Shown in pieces: positions 1-12,441 of a stretch of 64,000 nt of DNA. Location of the stretch: the NCBI GenBank assembly GCA_016785225.1, contig JAFBJZ010000512.1:3881001-3945000 (forward strand). The letters are read 5' to 3'. Made by a program: the position numbers and the translations under genes. Each line of letters opens with the position of its first letter. Position 1 is the stretch's first letter. The notes below the pieces were generated by a model, which was not told where the DNA came from, searched no databases, and saw only the letters and a program-made list of their open reading frames with translations. The stretch is from Psettodes erumei. Its lineage: Eukaryota; Chordata; Actinopteri; Pleuronectiformes; Psettodidae.

Positions 1-329
1 AAATATTCTATAGACGTCTACCTGTCATCAAATCCTCAAATCCCACGAAAAGACCAACAATGACCAAAACTTGATATGGCATCACTGTTGATAAGTGAGA
101 CTGAGGAGCATTTCCATGTTGTTTGCTAAGTTCTGAGACCACAACATCTACTGAAGCAGATGGAAATGGTGAAAAAGCATATATATTGTAACTGTGTCTT
201 AGTTTCAGTTGTGTAGTCTATGTGAAGAGATTCTCAATTCCAACATCTCCAAACAAAGTTTGCACTGTTCAATGGTTGTTGTTTTTTAAATTCCACCAGA
301 ACAGCTTTATCCCTGGCATTGATCAAAAA

Positions 330-660
330 AGTCTGTGGACTCTAAAGGAGGGATGGAAAAAATCTTCCGAAGAATAAACCATATTTGGCATTTTGATGCA
401 CAACACAACACTTAAGAATTTCCCATAGGTGTTCAATTGGGTCAGGATCTGGTGACTTTGAGGGTCATAGCATAAGGATCACATCACTTTCTTCATTTTC
501 ATACCCATCGAACCTCTCAGTGACCCCACTTGTTCTATGGGTGGCAGCATCCCCCTAGAAGAGACCACTCCCATCAGGATAGAAGTATTTCATCACAGGA
601 TTGAGGTCGTCTCTCAGAGCAACTTTGTATAGTATTCAGTTTACTTGTTTATAAATGGCA
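330..660 (-). mobile_element. Degenerate Tc1-like transposase fragment
   Basis: Read on the minus strand, this stretch gives a decayed C-terminal half of a Tc1/mariner-type transposase. In order it shows an MKYFYPDGSGLF-like segment, a VTERFDGYENE-like segment and the family hallmark DPDPIEHLWEILK near 415-455. In-frame stop codons interrupt it at two places and the acidic catalytic motif is lost, so it is inactive. Ends and terminal inverted repeats were not resolved; flanking AT-rich sequence to about 1000 may belong to the same insertion. Confidence 0.8.
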
Positions 661-2448
661 CATGAAGACCTAATGATGCACACAATAACTAGAGCCATCC
701 ACGTCTTTAGTTTGGTTAATGCCTCTCTTTTATCTCTGAGACTAAAAGGCCATTGAGAGAGGAGAATGAACTCTGACCACAGAAAGAGTCTCCACATGTT
801 GAGACATGGAGAGCCACAGTGGAAATATAAGTCTTACATCATTTCACTTCATCAGCTTCTCTTTACTGAGAACATTTCTATGAAGGTGGACTGCCCAAAC
901 ATGCTGGAATGCTGTATGAATGATTTCTAAAGAGCAACAAGAACTCACAATTCTGACCTTTATTGACTCCTGCAAGGACATTATGTTCAGCTAAAATGAC
1001 AATTAATGGAATACAAACAAAACTATATAAATAAAAACAAAAAAAATTAGAACAAAAATTAAGAACATGTTAAGTACAAATAAAAAAAAATAAGTTGAAT
1101 GCAGAAATATTTTTTTTAAATATCAGCATGTAACAAGTAGTGCAAATATAAGAATATGAAGAGATTTTTTCTGTGAAATAAGACATAAATTTATCATTGT
1201 TATCCCACCAACCAACCAACCCTTCGACACGTCATCCGACCGTCTGAGCTTAAGGGGGCTGATTTCCATACGCAGCCTTCAGAGATGCACTGAGCCATAC
1301 CTGGGCCACATGAGGAAGTCTTCGCTTTGGCAAATCACATTCAAATTCTGCCCTCAAAATTTGCTTGCCTCCCGGCCAACATGGGCTTAATATCAACTCT
1401 TTCATGCTAGCAATATGCAAACAAGCCCATCCTGTCAACCCTCATCTGTGTGCCTCTGCACTCTGCTCCCTCAGACTGACTCCTGAACGCATGAATCTGA
1501 ATGTGCTTTTAGAATAGAAAAAGGGACACAGGTGTTGTTAATGTTGTTGATCAACAAGTTTTCAAGATCACACATAAGAACATATGCATCTTCATGTGAA
1601 CATAATCATTATTCAAGATGATATGAGAAAGAAAAGCAGCAAAGTGGATGGAGCAAAGACAGGGATTTAACCTGGCTGTATAAAAGTATGTTTTTGAAAT
1701 CATACATTTACTTTTTAACTTCTAATGCAAAATTATTTCAAAAAATACGTCAGGGTGGATTTTGGGAAAGTAAATTATGGTGTCATTGTTTTAAATATTT
1801 CAGCTAGAACCAGCTGACACACAATATATATGATACAATGACCAAAATAGGTATTATAAGAGTTATAAAGCTAGAGATGTGAGACAACTTTAAAGTCAAT
1901 AGGGCGTCTGTGATTGTTAATTATAGATCACATTTGATTTAAAACATTTTCTTTTTGGTTATGAAGTTTCATGTCTCCTGCTTATTCCAGCCAACAGCTA
2001 ATTGATGATGATGAATAAACCACACCTACATGTACATGATGTATGCACAACACTTGTGGTGAGAACTTTGCATTCAAAGTGGGATTCATTTACATTTTAT
2101 GTGAGTGAGACACTTATGGATGCCCGGGGTGTTCATATTAAATGAATAAGTAACTATTAAATAAATATTCATTCCAATACTTTGTGTTAAGTATATAAAT
2201 GAAACGATCATTCTTGGAATCATTTATGAAAATCTGTCATCATTAGAAGTTACACTAAGCCTAACATGAAATAAAAGGGTTACTGGGGAAAATGCTGTTA
2301 TGGAAAGAGTGAACCATGCACGCGAGAGAGAAAATAAGCAGTTTCACTCAATTCTTCTCATACTTCTCTCACTTGCCAAAATCTATTCTGTAAACATGAT
2401 TAAAATATCATCCAGTTTCTCACTTCAAGTCTCTTTTCTTTGCCTCAG
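661..2448. other. Non-coding stretch upstream of pou2af2 exons
   Basis: This should be intron of pou2af2, because the first coding exon seen downstream starts in the middle of the protein. I searched both strands for an exon encoding the OCA peptide and found none, so the start codon and OCA exon lie before base 1. The stretch is AT-rich, with A-runs around 1020-1100, and nothing else was recognised. Confidence 0.6.
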
Positions 2449-3791
2449 GGAGGATCGACCACCCCACCTTCATTTGTCCAGATGCCAGGTGAGACTTCAA
2501 ATATCTTCTTCATTCATTATCCACTGCCTGCAAGACCAATCTGTCAACACACCCTCAAGCAGCACTGGCATTATTACTATACTTAATGCTTAGAGGACTC
2601 CCAAAATAAATGTGAGGTGTTTAAACCCTGTGGTTAGACTGCTGCTATGATATAATTTACATTGTTCTCTGCAGGGTCTCACATGCTGCCAAACTACTAC
2701 AGTGTGAGGCGTCCCTTCATCTCTGACTCAGACTTCTGTCCATCCACCAAGCAGTACTCCCCTGACGTCTACTCCTCCACCCTCGGGGGTAAACCTCTGA
2801 GTTGCGAGCCCTCCACAATGACCAGCTACTCCTCCCTTATTGACAGCTACTACCCAGAGGCCTTTGGTGATTACCGGAGCACTGCCACCTTCTCCAGCTC
2901 TGGAGGCTCCTTCCTGCCCTCGTCAGCCCTCTCGTCCCTGCTGCCTCCTTTCAGTGGAGAGTCCTCACATCTGTTTTTGGTAGGATTCAGGATCACGATT
3001 TAGCATCTCACATTTTTAACCTTACAAATAAATGTAGTTTATTGCGATAAATCATGGAAGGGAAATCAATTTTCTCATTCTCCATGAAAATGACACTGAT
3101 GATATACAGTATATAGGGATGATTCTGCTGAGTTATCCATATACCTATTCTTTATTTACAACATTATTGGTATAGCAAGTGAGGATTGCGTGGGCTAAGT
3201 GAATGACATCATATCATTACAAAAGAACTCCTGTTCTGATGTGTGCCTGGCATTGTGGCAGTATCTGATGGCACACACTGATGGCACACATTTAGTCATT
3301 GGAGGAAATACATGCGTTAATGATTCATCCTCTCCTCTCTGGTCTTTCCGCTTCAGAGAGACTCATGGGAGCAGGCAGTTCCAGAACCAGTGTCCCAGGT
3401 GGAGTCTCTCTGTCCAGACAGCCTTGCCCCTGTCAGTGTCCCACCCTCTATGCCGAGCCCAGAGCCTCCGGGTAGCCCCTCCCAGTACCGGTCCACCAGC
3501 CGAGGCTCCTCCATGGGCTCCATCTCCAGCAGCCAGCCCTACACCCTGCACTCCCTGGAGGACACCCACTACCACCCTTTAACGAGCAGCAGCTCCTACC
3601 CTGTCCCCTCCTCTTCCTTCTCATGCCCCCCCTACATGAGCAGCCCTGCCAGTGACCTGGTGTCCAAGATGGTGACAGAGGAGGCCGTAGGCCACGCTGG
3701 CCTCCCACCCAACAGTGAGGCTCAAACCGTCTGGGCAAAAGAGGATGGAGTGAGTCCCTGGTCATCCTATGAGCTCAGGAGGGCTTATTGA
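2449..3791 (+). CDS. pou2af2: POU2AF2 (C11orf53 / OCA-T1) POU-factor coactivator, 3' part of gene
   Basis: Coding exons are 2449-2488, 2675-2979 and 3357-3791 (stop TGA 3789-3791), all with AG/GT borders and matching phases (0-1, 1-0, 0-stop). Together they encode 259 residues. Recognition rests on colinear family signatures: PSFVQMPG in the 40-nt exon, YYSVRRPFISDSDF at the start of the next, RDSWEQ at the start of the last, and the C-terminus WSSYELRRAY. The human protein has the same signatures in the same order and also ends RRAY. The family protein binds POU2F3 on octamer DNA through an N-terminal OCA peptide and activates tuft-cell genes; the Ser/Pro/Tyr-rich body seen here is the activation part. 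The OCA exon and start codon are upstream of the window, so the gene is cut by the window edge and not broken. The next gene, pou2af3, follows on the same strand. A possible poly(A) signal is at 4422-4427. Confidence 0.93.
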
Positions 3792-4194
3792 CTGAATATA
3801 GAAGATGGTGGTTTCACAGACAGTTAAACAATGAACTCAACAGCCATGTAACAGTACAGAGAAGTTTTTTGATAGGACAATTTCGATGCATTTCTGAAGC
3901 ATTAAGGTGTCCATATTGATCATATGATCTGATGGGAAATTTGGGCTTATTTGTTTAAAAAAGGTGTCTTTTTTGTTTGATTTTTATGAGAGTGAAAACG
4001 ATGGACTTGAGAAAAAAACAACACATGATGAGCTTTAAAAATGGAAGAAAAGCAAACAAAAACACCAAACATGTAGTGATGTAGTACAGTTCAAGGTCCA
4101 GTGTCTTGCAAATTGAAAATAATAATCATTCTCATGTTTTCATTAGTGTATAAACACCTACAACTGAGAATTGTTGTTGTTTTTCTTAACCTCC

Positions 4195-4425
4195 CTTAGA
4201 ACGAGCCCTGTATAGCCCTCTTCCATGGAGTTCACCATGTTACACCACCATGTTTTTAGAGTAAGAAAGAAAGAGACAAACCGAACAGTAGCTCTGGCTT
4301 GGCCCTTTGGCATTTTTACTTTACAGAGTTGGGGCAGGGGGTTCGAGGCAAGGAGTATTTAGTTGGTTGCAATCTGCACCCTCATCACTAGAGGTCACTA
4401 AATTCTACACAATGAACCTTTAATA
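4195..4425. mobile_element. Non-autonomous DNA repeat (MITE-like), widespread in teleosts
   Basis: The segment runs from a GAACGAGCC-type left part, through a CACCATGTT..CACCACCATG core, to TTGGTTGCAATCTGCACCCTCATCACTAGAGG and a CTACACAATGAACCTTTAA end. I recognise this order from a short non-coding repeat abundant in fish genomes. No protein is encoded. The family name and exact ends are not certain. It lies in the 3' flank of pou2af2 and may supply the AATAAA at 4422-4427. Confidence 0.55.
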
Positions 4426-4589
4426 AACCTTATCTTTTTATCATGTAGTGGATATGTTACTTGTTACAGATTCTTAAATGTACATACTTATTGTACCATC
4501 ACCACTATTTACCCCATTTAAAATAATATTCACTTACACATGCTTCATTATGTGTTAATTTAAAGACTTCTGAAAATTAAGCCTTTAGC

Positions 4590-5230
4590 CTTGGCATGCA
4601 TTCGCTGTAGCACTGTTTCGATGAGCTTCTGCAATGTCATAAGATTTATTTCCATCCAGTGTTGTTTTATTTTTTCCACCAAGATCTTGTATTGATGATG
4701 GGAGAGTCAGGCCACTGCGCAAAGCCTTCTCCAGCACATCCCAAAGATTCTCAACGGGGTAAAGGTCTGAAAATCCATGTGTGAAAATGATGCCTCATGC
4801 TCCCTTAACCACTCTTTCACAATTTGAGCCCAATGAACCCTGACATTGTCATCTTGGAATATGTCTGTGCCATCAGGAAAGAAAAAAAAAACAATCGATG
4901 GAATAACCTGGTCATTCTGTATATTCAGGTAGTCAGCTCACCCCATTCTTTGGTCACATACTGTTCCTTAACCTAGACCTGACCAACTGCAGCAACCCCA
5001 AATCATAGCACTGCCTGCACAGGCTTGTACAGTGGGCACGAGGCATGATGGCTGATGGCATGACTGATGCACCCATCACTCTGGAACAGGGTAAATCTGG
5101 ACTCATCACACCACATGACCTTCTTCCACTGCTCCAGAGTCCAATCTTTATGTTCCCTTGCAAACTGATGCCTTTTTTCAGTAAGCCTCATTGATTAGTG
5201 GTTTTCTTAAGACTCCACAGCTGTACAGGC
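4590..5230 (-). mobile_element. Degenerate Tc1-like transposon, second family
   Basis: On the minus strand the sequence encodes broken transposase blocks. The N-proximal block (about 5190-5070) reads REHKDWTLEQWKKVMWCDES followed by RFTLFQSDG. After a frame change, about 4890-4800 reads [15 protein letters not shown], which carries the second catalytic Asp region. After another frame change, about 4765-4715 reads [16 protein letters not shown]. Several frameshifts and a short A-run insertion near 4880-4890 make it inactive. Its protein differs from the fragment at 330-660, so these are two separate insertions. Terminal inverted repeats were not resolved. Confidence 0.8.
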
Positions 5231-7829
5231 CCAATCCCTTGAGTTCCCTTCACATTGTGCACGTGGAAATGCTCTTACTTTCACTATTAGACATAACCCT
5301 GAGTTCTACTGTTGTTTTTCTTCAATTTGATTTCCCCTTCTCAAACAGACCAACATCTTTTCCACAACCACAGGGTGTGTCTTCTAGCATGGTTGTTTAA
5401 GAAATGAGAAGCTACTCATTGCCTCCGTTGGGGTTAAATAACTTGTTGCCAGCTGAAAGATAATCACCTGTGCAGTAGTTATCCAATGGGAGACCCGGAC
5501 CTATTAGCCTAGTTAAATCCAGATGGTGACTTTTTTTTTTTTTTTGGGGGGGGGGGGCAGTCCATGTATACACATGTAGCCTTGATGATTTGCAGTTAGG
5601 TTTAAAAAGAAACAAATGCATTTGATACTACTGAAGACATATAGATATGATTAAAACTACATATTAAATCATCAGACATCCATTAACTCTTTTTACATCG
5701 GTTTTGAATGCTTCCCAGTTGTTAATAAAGATATTAATGAACGCTTTCAGATGTGTTTACAGTTATTTTAAAGTATCTTACAGTGTATTGTACTATTTCA
5801 CCAATGGTTAAAAGGGGGTTTAGATTTAATTGTTACTCAAGAACCTTTAGACACATTCCTTTTTCATCAACCTTTTTCAATCAAACAACTGACAAAAAAT
5901 GAATCAGATTGATTCATCTTTATTGTTTAAACATGCACACTGTCATCATGTTCAGTATACTCACAACTGTAATTGTCAGTATGCTCACTTGTCCACATTT
6001 TTTTACACAGAAATCTACTGCTATCAAAGTAAAGGCAAATACTGAGTGAACAATCTTAAAACTGTACATTCTTAGATACTATATATGTGTGTATCTTTTG
6101 CATGCCATTTTCCACAGTTTAATAGAAAGAGGTTTTCTGTCCGATGCAGAAGAAGATTTAAGTTTTGGCCAATTCCTCATGAAACAGTTTGAACTGGTTG
6201 AACTGAGGCGCTGCTGCAAGGGGCAGTAGGGACAAGACGTTGTGATTTCTAACCACTAGGTGGAGCCCCTGTAGCGCTGCTCCATCAGGAGGCGAGGAGC
6301 CGCCGAGAGCTGCCAAGAGATGAGGGAAAACATAGCTGCAAATGGAGCACAGAAAGCAGGGATGAAGAAGTCAAGATGCGAGTGATGTGGTGAAAGCAGG
6401 ACTTGCATAACAGTGCTTGAGATGACCGAAGAGGGCTTTAAAGTTAGGAATATGAAACACAGACATGTAACATTGGTAAGTAATGATATTAGTAACAATA
6501 AAAATAGTTACATGTTCTTTATGGAGTGGGGGTACTACCACTGCTATTACTGCAGTTAATAATGATGAACATATAATAGCTGTCACAATAATTACAGTAG
6601 TTATGACAACAACAATAAAAAAAAATTACCGGGATTGAATTAATTACGTGTGAGAGACTTAACTGCTCCAGATGTTTACAGCTGGCTGAATGTACCACAA
6701 TTGAAATGAAGCAAATGCAATTTCCACTAGTTTCTACTAATTGAATCACTTACGATATGCCACACACATTCTTTCTAAAGTACTTTATTTAAAGATTTAA
6801 GATTTTTTTCAAAATTCGTTCAGGCTGGTGTAAATATACAGTTGCTTGACAGACTCTACAAAGATCTTAAAGCAGCCTCATATAAACGATTAACGTAAAT
6901 ATATTTAACTTTTACTCAGCTGTGATGCATTTGGATGAAAGTAATTTAGTGCCGAATAAAAATGTGTTTTTAAATATTAATAAAGGTCTTATGAGCTGTG
7001 GATTTTCAGTGGGATAATCTTCATTGATGTGGAATAAAGTTTTCTTCTCTTCTTTTAAAAATCTTGTATCAAAGTTTCTAAGTGATAATGTCACAGAGGC
7101 TAAGAGCAGCAGAGCCATGTTTCCCTGCAGCCCTCAGCAGGTGAGAGCGCACAGAGCACTTGCTGGAGGAGCCGAAGGCCTGCAGTGCCAAAGATGGCTA
7201 CTGCCCTTTGCCACGCCCACTTCTTTCCCACTTTTATGTGCTTTTCTGTGAAATAAAGCTTAAAAACATGATTCCAAATATTCTCGCCATGCAGAGACGA
7301 CATTAAACGTGGGACCGCACATATGAAGTGTATCGCTGTATTTAAGTAGCGCACACGCACCTAGTGCTGTAGTGCTTAATGAGGGGGGTGTGATGCTCTG
7401 ATATTGCAAAAGGAGGAAAATATGAATAAAAATATGCTTTCTTTTTGGTCAAAGTGTGAAATAGTGATATATTACATTAAAGTGGAGCTCATACAATGTC
7501 CACGCGTGGTGATTTTTGTTGAAAAATCGATAAAACACAGTTGCCTCTGAATATTCAAATTGAAAGTAACGCGCAATCAAATCATTGTCAAATCATTGAG
7601 TTCTTGGGGTTTTAAATAGATGGCATGGAGGGAGAAAATCTCAAACTAATATGTCCACAGCTATATTACAATATTGTTGTATGCTCTGACTCTGTTGTAA
7701 GACTTTTGTGTTGAGATTTTTTTTGACTTTTGCACAAATTTCGTTCTTGGCCATTTTGCTGAGGCAGAAAAGGACGTTGTGGAGCCCCACAGGTCTTCTC
7801 CAGAAAGCCTTCTCTTCACCTCTGTCATC
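5231..7829. other. Intergenic stretch pou2af2-pou2af3
   Basis: No exon or RNA gene was recognised. It holds a mononucleotide tract (about 20 T then 12 G) at 5530-5559 that is likely to be length-polymorphic. The last few hundred bases should contain the promoter of pou2af3, but no clear TATA box was identified. Confidence 0.5.
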
Positions 7830-10800
7830 ATGTCTGGTGAGTTTCTTGTCGGATTTTCATCTGGAATTTGTTTTTTGCAGCACTTTATCCTGCTAGACAG
7901 ACGAGAGTAAAGAGAAATATGGAAATGTTTAGTGGCAAAATGAAAACACAGCAGTGTCGCGTGGAAGATGTTTTCCCTTCACATACAGATTTAAAAACAA
8001 AGATTTAAGTCACTTATAAAAATGACCAAGAGTTGAATGAAACCTCAAGTGATAAATGTTTGCAGTTAAATTCCACCTGTCTGATTGTTGCGGGGTGGAT
8101 CAAGAGAGCTGTCTTTTTCCATTCCCACTTCTATACACCTTTACCAATGTTTATGGAGTCATGACTAATACTTAGCAGCCCCGTCTATTCACGCCCGTCA
8201 GGACATGTAGATTACCATTTTCAGATATATTTTTATTTAAAATATCAATTAATGTTGGAGCAAACATTTCAGCCGTGCGGTCGCTTTTGCGGAACAGCAC
8301 TTTATGAGTGACCGCGTTAGAGTGGGATGTGTCTGCTCTGTAATTTTGGCCCCACTATTTGCCATATTTAAGACAAACCATGAAGTAGCATTTAGCCGTA
8401 TGAATATTTATCAGATGAGATTTCGTAGCCGAAGCTTTCGCCTCTTATCAAATCGTCTTTTACCAAACAGTTCGCCACTCCTGGATGTTTTAAATTACGC
8501 CTTTGGGTCTAAATTACGCGCACCTATGCAAGGCGTTCTCTATGGGTTCCTTAATCAAATTTCACCTATAGGAAAAAAAGGACAATTCCCTGTGTACGTG
8601 CCACGGTATTTTACTGTCACATATCCAAAGTGGGGGCAGGGTGATTTGAATAAAGCAACAGAGAATGTAGCAGAGCTTGGCTTCGAATTATAAACAGCGC
8701 GAGATCGCTTTCGAAAGTTTTCCATAAAGCAACAACATTCTGACCAAACTGAAGCCCAGATCGAACGTTTACTAAACGACATCACACAGGTTACATGACC
8801 GAAAATGTGTAAAGAGCAGGCGGTTTTCGTGGTTGGGGCACTGGTTTACCGATACAAAATCCATTTTGAAATCGACACCGACAAATAATTATACATCTGA
8901 TCAGCAGCTTCGCTACCTTTACTAAGAAAAGTTTCCGATCGCCATACATTCTCTTTACAGCTCTTTCTTTGAGAACTTTACGCGGCCAGTCCGAGCGCCT
9001 TTATTCGGCTTATAACAAATGATCGCACGCGTATTTCAACACTGGCGATCGACCCAAGTTTAACCATTTCAACATTCAATCTATCGTATCTAGGTTGAGG
9101 ATCAAGAATATACACTTACGCTGGTGCATTTTGTGCCGCTTTCCTTTGTTCCTGGACTGGACGGGGTGTGTCGGGAGCGGTGTACACGCGCAAGTTGCTA
9201 CGGACGTGTCGATTGACGGCGCAGTAGTAAACTCCGAGCCGATTGGTGCCGTAAAGAGCGAGCCCTGGCCAGGGGCACTGGGGCACTCTAAGGTCGGGAC
9301 AAGCGGTCAGAAACACCCCAAAGCCACCGCGCGCACCGAGCAGTGAAAATGCTCTTTTACGCACCGTTTACTCTCACAAAACTTTAGACAATTGAGGCGC
9401 CACACATGGTTAAAACATTTTTTTTCTTTTATTTTAAACGTGCTGTATACGTTACAAGACTTTTCAACTTAAAGGTCTGTCATTAAGCCATTTATTAGAT
9501 GGGTGATAGTGGTATAGGCTTTTCGACAGATTGCGAGGCTGCCATTTTAAAGGAATAAAGTAATGCACACGATTTTTTGTTTTTATGTTTTGAATTTAAG
9601 GGAAGAAAACACGTGGTGGAATAGTGAGTGGAGGAGGGGCTGGGTGGAGGAGAGGGGAGTCGGTGTCTGTTGTTGTCTGCAGCGATGGACTGTGCTTAGT
9701 AAACATGACTGACAATGCTGTTCCCTTCACGCAGATAAGCCGAGGGTGTACCAGGGCGTCCGCGTGAAGACTACGGTCAAAGAGCTGCTACAGAGGCTCA
9801 GAGCCCAGGAGGCCAACAGCAAGAAACTTAAACCGGTAAGCCCTGCCTCCCACTTCCAACCCCATTACACCCGTACAGCCACTCTGCCGTTTTACTGTCA
9901 GAAGGAAAAAAGAAACACTCACTTAACAGAGCAATAAACTGCCTCCATGAACGATAGTCTCCAGTCGAAAATATCCTAACGTTTTTTTTAACAAATCCAT
10001 TAGCACGCATATTCATACATTTGCATACACATCCAGGCTCATACCTTTGCAAGAACAACCCCACCCACCCTCCCACCCATATACACGCACAGAAATTCGT
10101 GGAAAGGGATGTGTTTCATTGTCAAAATCAGTGAAAGCCAAATATTCTGGTAGAAAATCCAATAATCTTGTTTCCCCCCTCCTCCTGTCTTTCGTTTTCT
10201 TCCTTATGGATAGATGTCCCAGGCTTGCTTGGATCTTCGGGATCTTTGCGCGTCCACTTTACCAAGTAAGTTCACCCAGCAGCAAGTCCAGTGTTACATA
10301 AAACCACGAAGTTTTTTAATCTACTGCAGCATTTGAATCCACCCTGACCAGTGACAATCGCAGGCGCCTATATTTGCTATGTCTAAGTTCAAATTTTCCC
10401 GCAACTTAAAAATTCGTAGTGCTGCAGCGAGACGAGTAAAGCAGAGAAGAGATCTGGATTAATCAAAAAGAATCAAAGTCAGAAGCATACGGCACTCCTT
10501 GATGACAGACAGCAAACTGCAGACTACTGGAGTCATGCCATCGCTCTGAATTTATAGGCTTATTTAAATGTCCTCCTCTTTCGCTTTGCCCATGTATTCC
10601 CTATGTAGGTGGATTTGACCTAGAACAATAGCCTATCATCAACTGTAATTTGAAATGCAACGTTAATCCCAAGCCCTCAAAATGTGTTGTATTTATAGGT
10701 GTGTGTATACTTTATATGGCAGGGGTGTGATACTTGTGCTGCAGTCTATGATGTGTTTCCATCTTTTTCTTGACCTTTTGGACATATATCTTTTTTTTTA

Positions 10801-12199
10801 TACTTATAATGTCATTTTTGATTGAATCCCGTCAGGTCGCTATGTGGATCCTCCTCCTGCCATTACCTCAGCAGACTTGAGCAGCTGTGGCGCGCGAGCC
10901 TTCCAGCTGCGCACCGCCTCGTTCCAGATCCCCGATAACTCGTGCAACATCCAGATGCAAGGGGACACATATATCGACATCCAGCCGCAGTTCGGGGACA
11001 TGATGTTGCCCAGCAACTGCTACAATGGCGGTAACAACAACAACAATAACAACAACAACAACAACACCGGCGGCGGCAGCAGCAGCTATAACGCCTCCCT
11101 GCCTCCCCCTCCTGCCCTTCCGCTGCCCTGGTGCCACGGATTCTCAGATGCTGACTATTATGGGCATGGGATGGTAGGTCTCTCCCATTGACAATGACAA
11201 GTCCATTTAAAACCAGTGCTTTTTAAGAGATTGTAATTCCTTGCCGGGTATACATAGCCTATCAGTTACTACACTTCTGTCATTATCGTGTATTCGCCAG
11301 TTAAAACTGGAACTTCAATTTGTTCGACAGGATTGAGTAAAATAGGACGGTGGTGTAAGACCATTGGTAAACGCCTTAGATCATGGTCTGTAAGAATTAA
11401 CTTGTTCTAAAATGTCACACAACATCAAATCGTGTTGTTTTGGAATTGAGTTTTGGCATTTTGTCCTTAGCAGAAACGTATAGGGCTCTAATTCAACATA
11501 ATTACTGTATATGTTTTTGTGGCCAACAGGTACATTTAGAGCATCTAATTCAGTTTTGTTTGTGATCAGATCTGTTTTTGTTTGACAAAATCATCCAATG
11601 AGATTATTGAATAGCAGGTAACAAATATACTTACTACACATAGTAAATAAATACATGGGGAAACATTATTATTTCAGTAGCTTTAATAAAGGAATAATTA
11701 GATTAATTCAAAAACTTAAACAAAAACACCACTCACAGGTGTCCCCTGCTGAGCTTGTGGTCTAGTGTCAGTTTGATGTCCATCACATGACACCAATCTC
11801 CTTCTAAAAATAGTCCTCACCATCCTCCATGTCTTCTTCCCTTTGCAGGCTCCCTGCTCCCCACCAGAGTCGCTTAAGCTCTGCAGCCCCATGGATCATA
11901 ACAGCTACTCGCCGCAGGACTCTTTCTCCTCCTCCTCCTCCTCCTGCTACGACTCGCCCACCAGGATGGAGTCCAGCTATCACAGCTTTGCCTCAGAGCA
12001 CTACCACAACCAGCACTGCAGCCTCCAGGACTGTTACTGTCTTCCCCCCTGCTGGCCGGGCCAGCAGGACAGCTTCTCTGCACCTGAATATGCACCTTAC
12101 TACAACCCTACAGACTATCCGTATACCTACCCCGTGGAAGAGAACTATTTTAAGAGGGATTTTCAGATGAGCTCTGAAATGTGTTACAATGTGCTATGA
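7830..12199 (+). CDS. pou2af3: POU2AF3 (COLCA2 / OCA-T2) POU-factor coactivator, complete
   Basis: Five coding exons join in phase: 7830-7836 (ATGTCTG), 9735-9835, 10214-10265, 10836-11173 and 11849-12199 (stop TGA 12197-12199). They give 282 residues. The start matches the human protein, which begins MSEKPKVYQGVRVK; here it is MSDKPRVYQGVRVKTTVKELL (residues 1-21), the OCA peptide that clamps a POU domain on octamer DNA. The 52-nt third exon (residues 37-53, then S54 across the junction) was placed because only it repairs the frame: exon 2 ends in phase 0 while exon 4 needs one extra base. It has a long pyrimidine tract, a TAG acceptor and a perfect GTAAGT donor. Residues 120-130 are an 11-Asn run followed by Gly/Ser. 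The C-terminal exon is Tyr/Ser/Pro-rich and ends NYFKRDFQMSSEMCYNVL, like the human KRETNCDICYS end. The family partner is POU2F3 in tuft-like cells. Convergent with pou2af1. Confidence 0.94.
8930..9346. promoter_or_regulatory. CpG-rich block inside intron 1 of pou2af3
   Basis: About 21 CpG dinucleotides fall in roughly 210 bases (9137-9346), far denser than the AT-rich surroundings, and moderate CpG density extends back to about 8930. It sits 390 bases before the OCA exon. It may be a CpG island, enhancer or alternative promoter; no exon with a start codon leading in frame into the OCA exon was established here. Confidence 0.4.
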
Positions 12200-12435
12200 T
12201 GAGACCTTCAGCAGTATTGCTTTGTCTTCTGCTTGTAAATATGATTCTCTTCAAGTACTCAGTAAGGCGGTTTGTTTGATGGTCCCCTCTGCAGTTTAAT
12301 GTGCCCTTACTGCCTTGAGCTTTCATGTCGTGAATATGATAAATGCCGAATGGATAGAAAGGCTGATATTTTTGTATCAATTAATTTTTTTACCACTTAG
12401 ATTTATTTTCATACACATAACTTTTTGCTGCACTA

Positions 12436-12441
12436 AATAAA
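12436..12441 (+). terminator. Poly(A) signal AATAAA of pou2af3
   Basis: A canonical AATAAA lies about 240 bases after the pou2af3 stop codon and is followed within 30 bases by a GT-rich stretch (GTGCCAGTGTGTTTATGTT). This is a plausible 3' end for the transcript. Confidence 0.6.

Noticed and set aside
3448..3765. Long frame antisense to the last pou2af2 exon
   Set aside because: A shadow of the coding strand; the plus-strand frame is confirmed by family signatures and splice phases.
8304..8693. 129-codon plus-strand open frame in intron 1 of pou2af3
   Set aside because: No recognisable domain, no splice connection to the OCA exon in frame, and a neighbouring frame is open on the other strand. 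Not supported as a gene.
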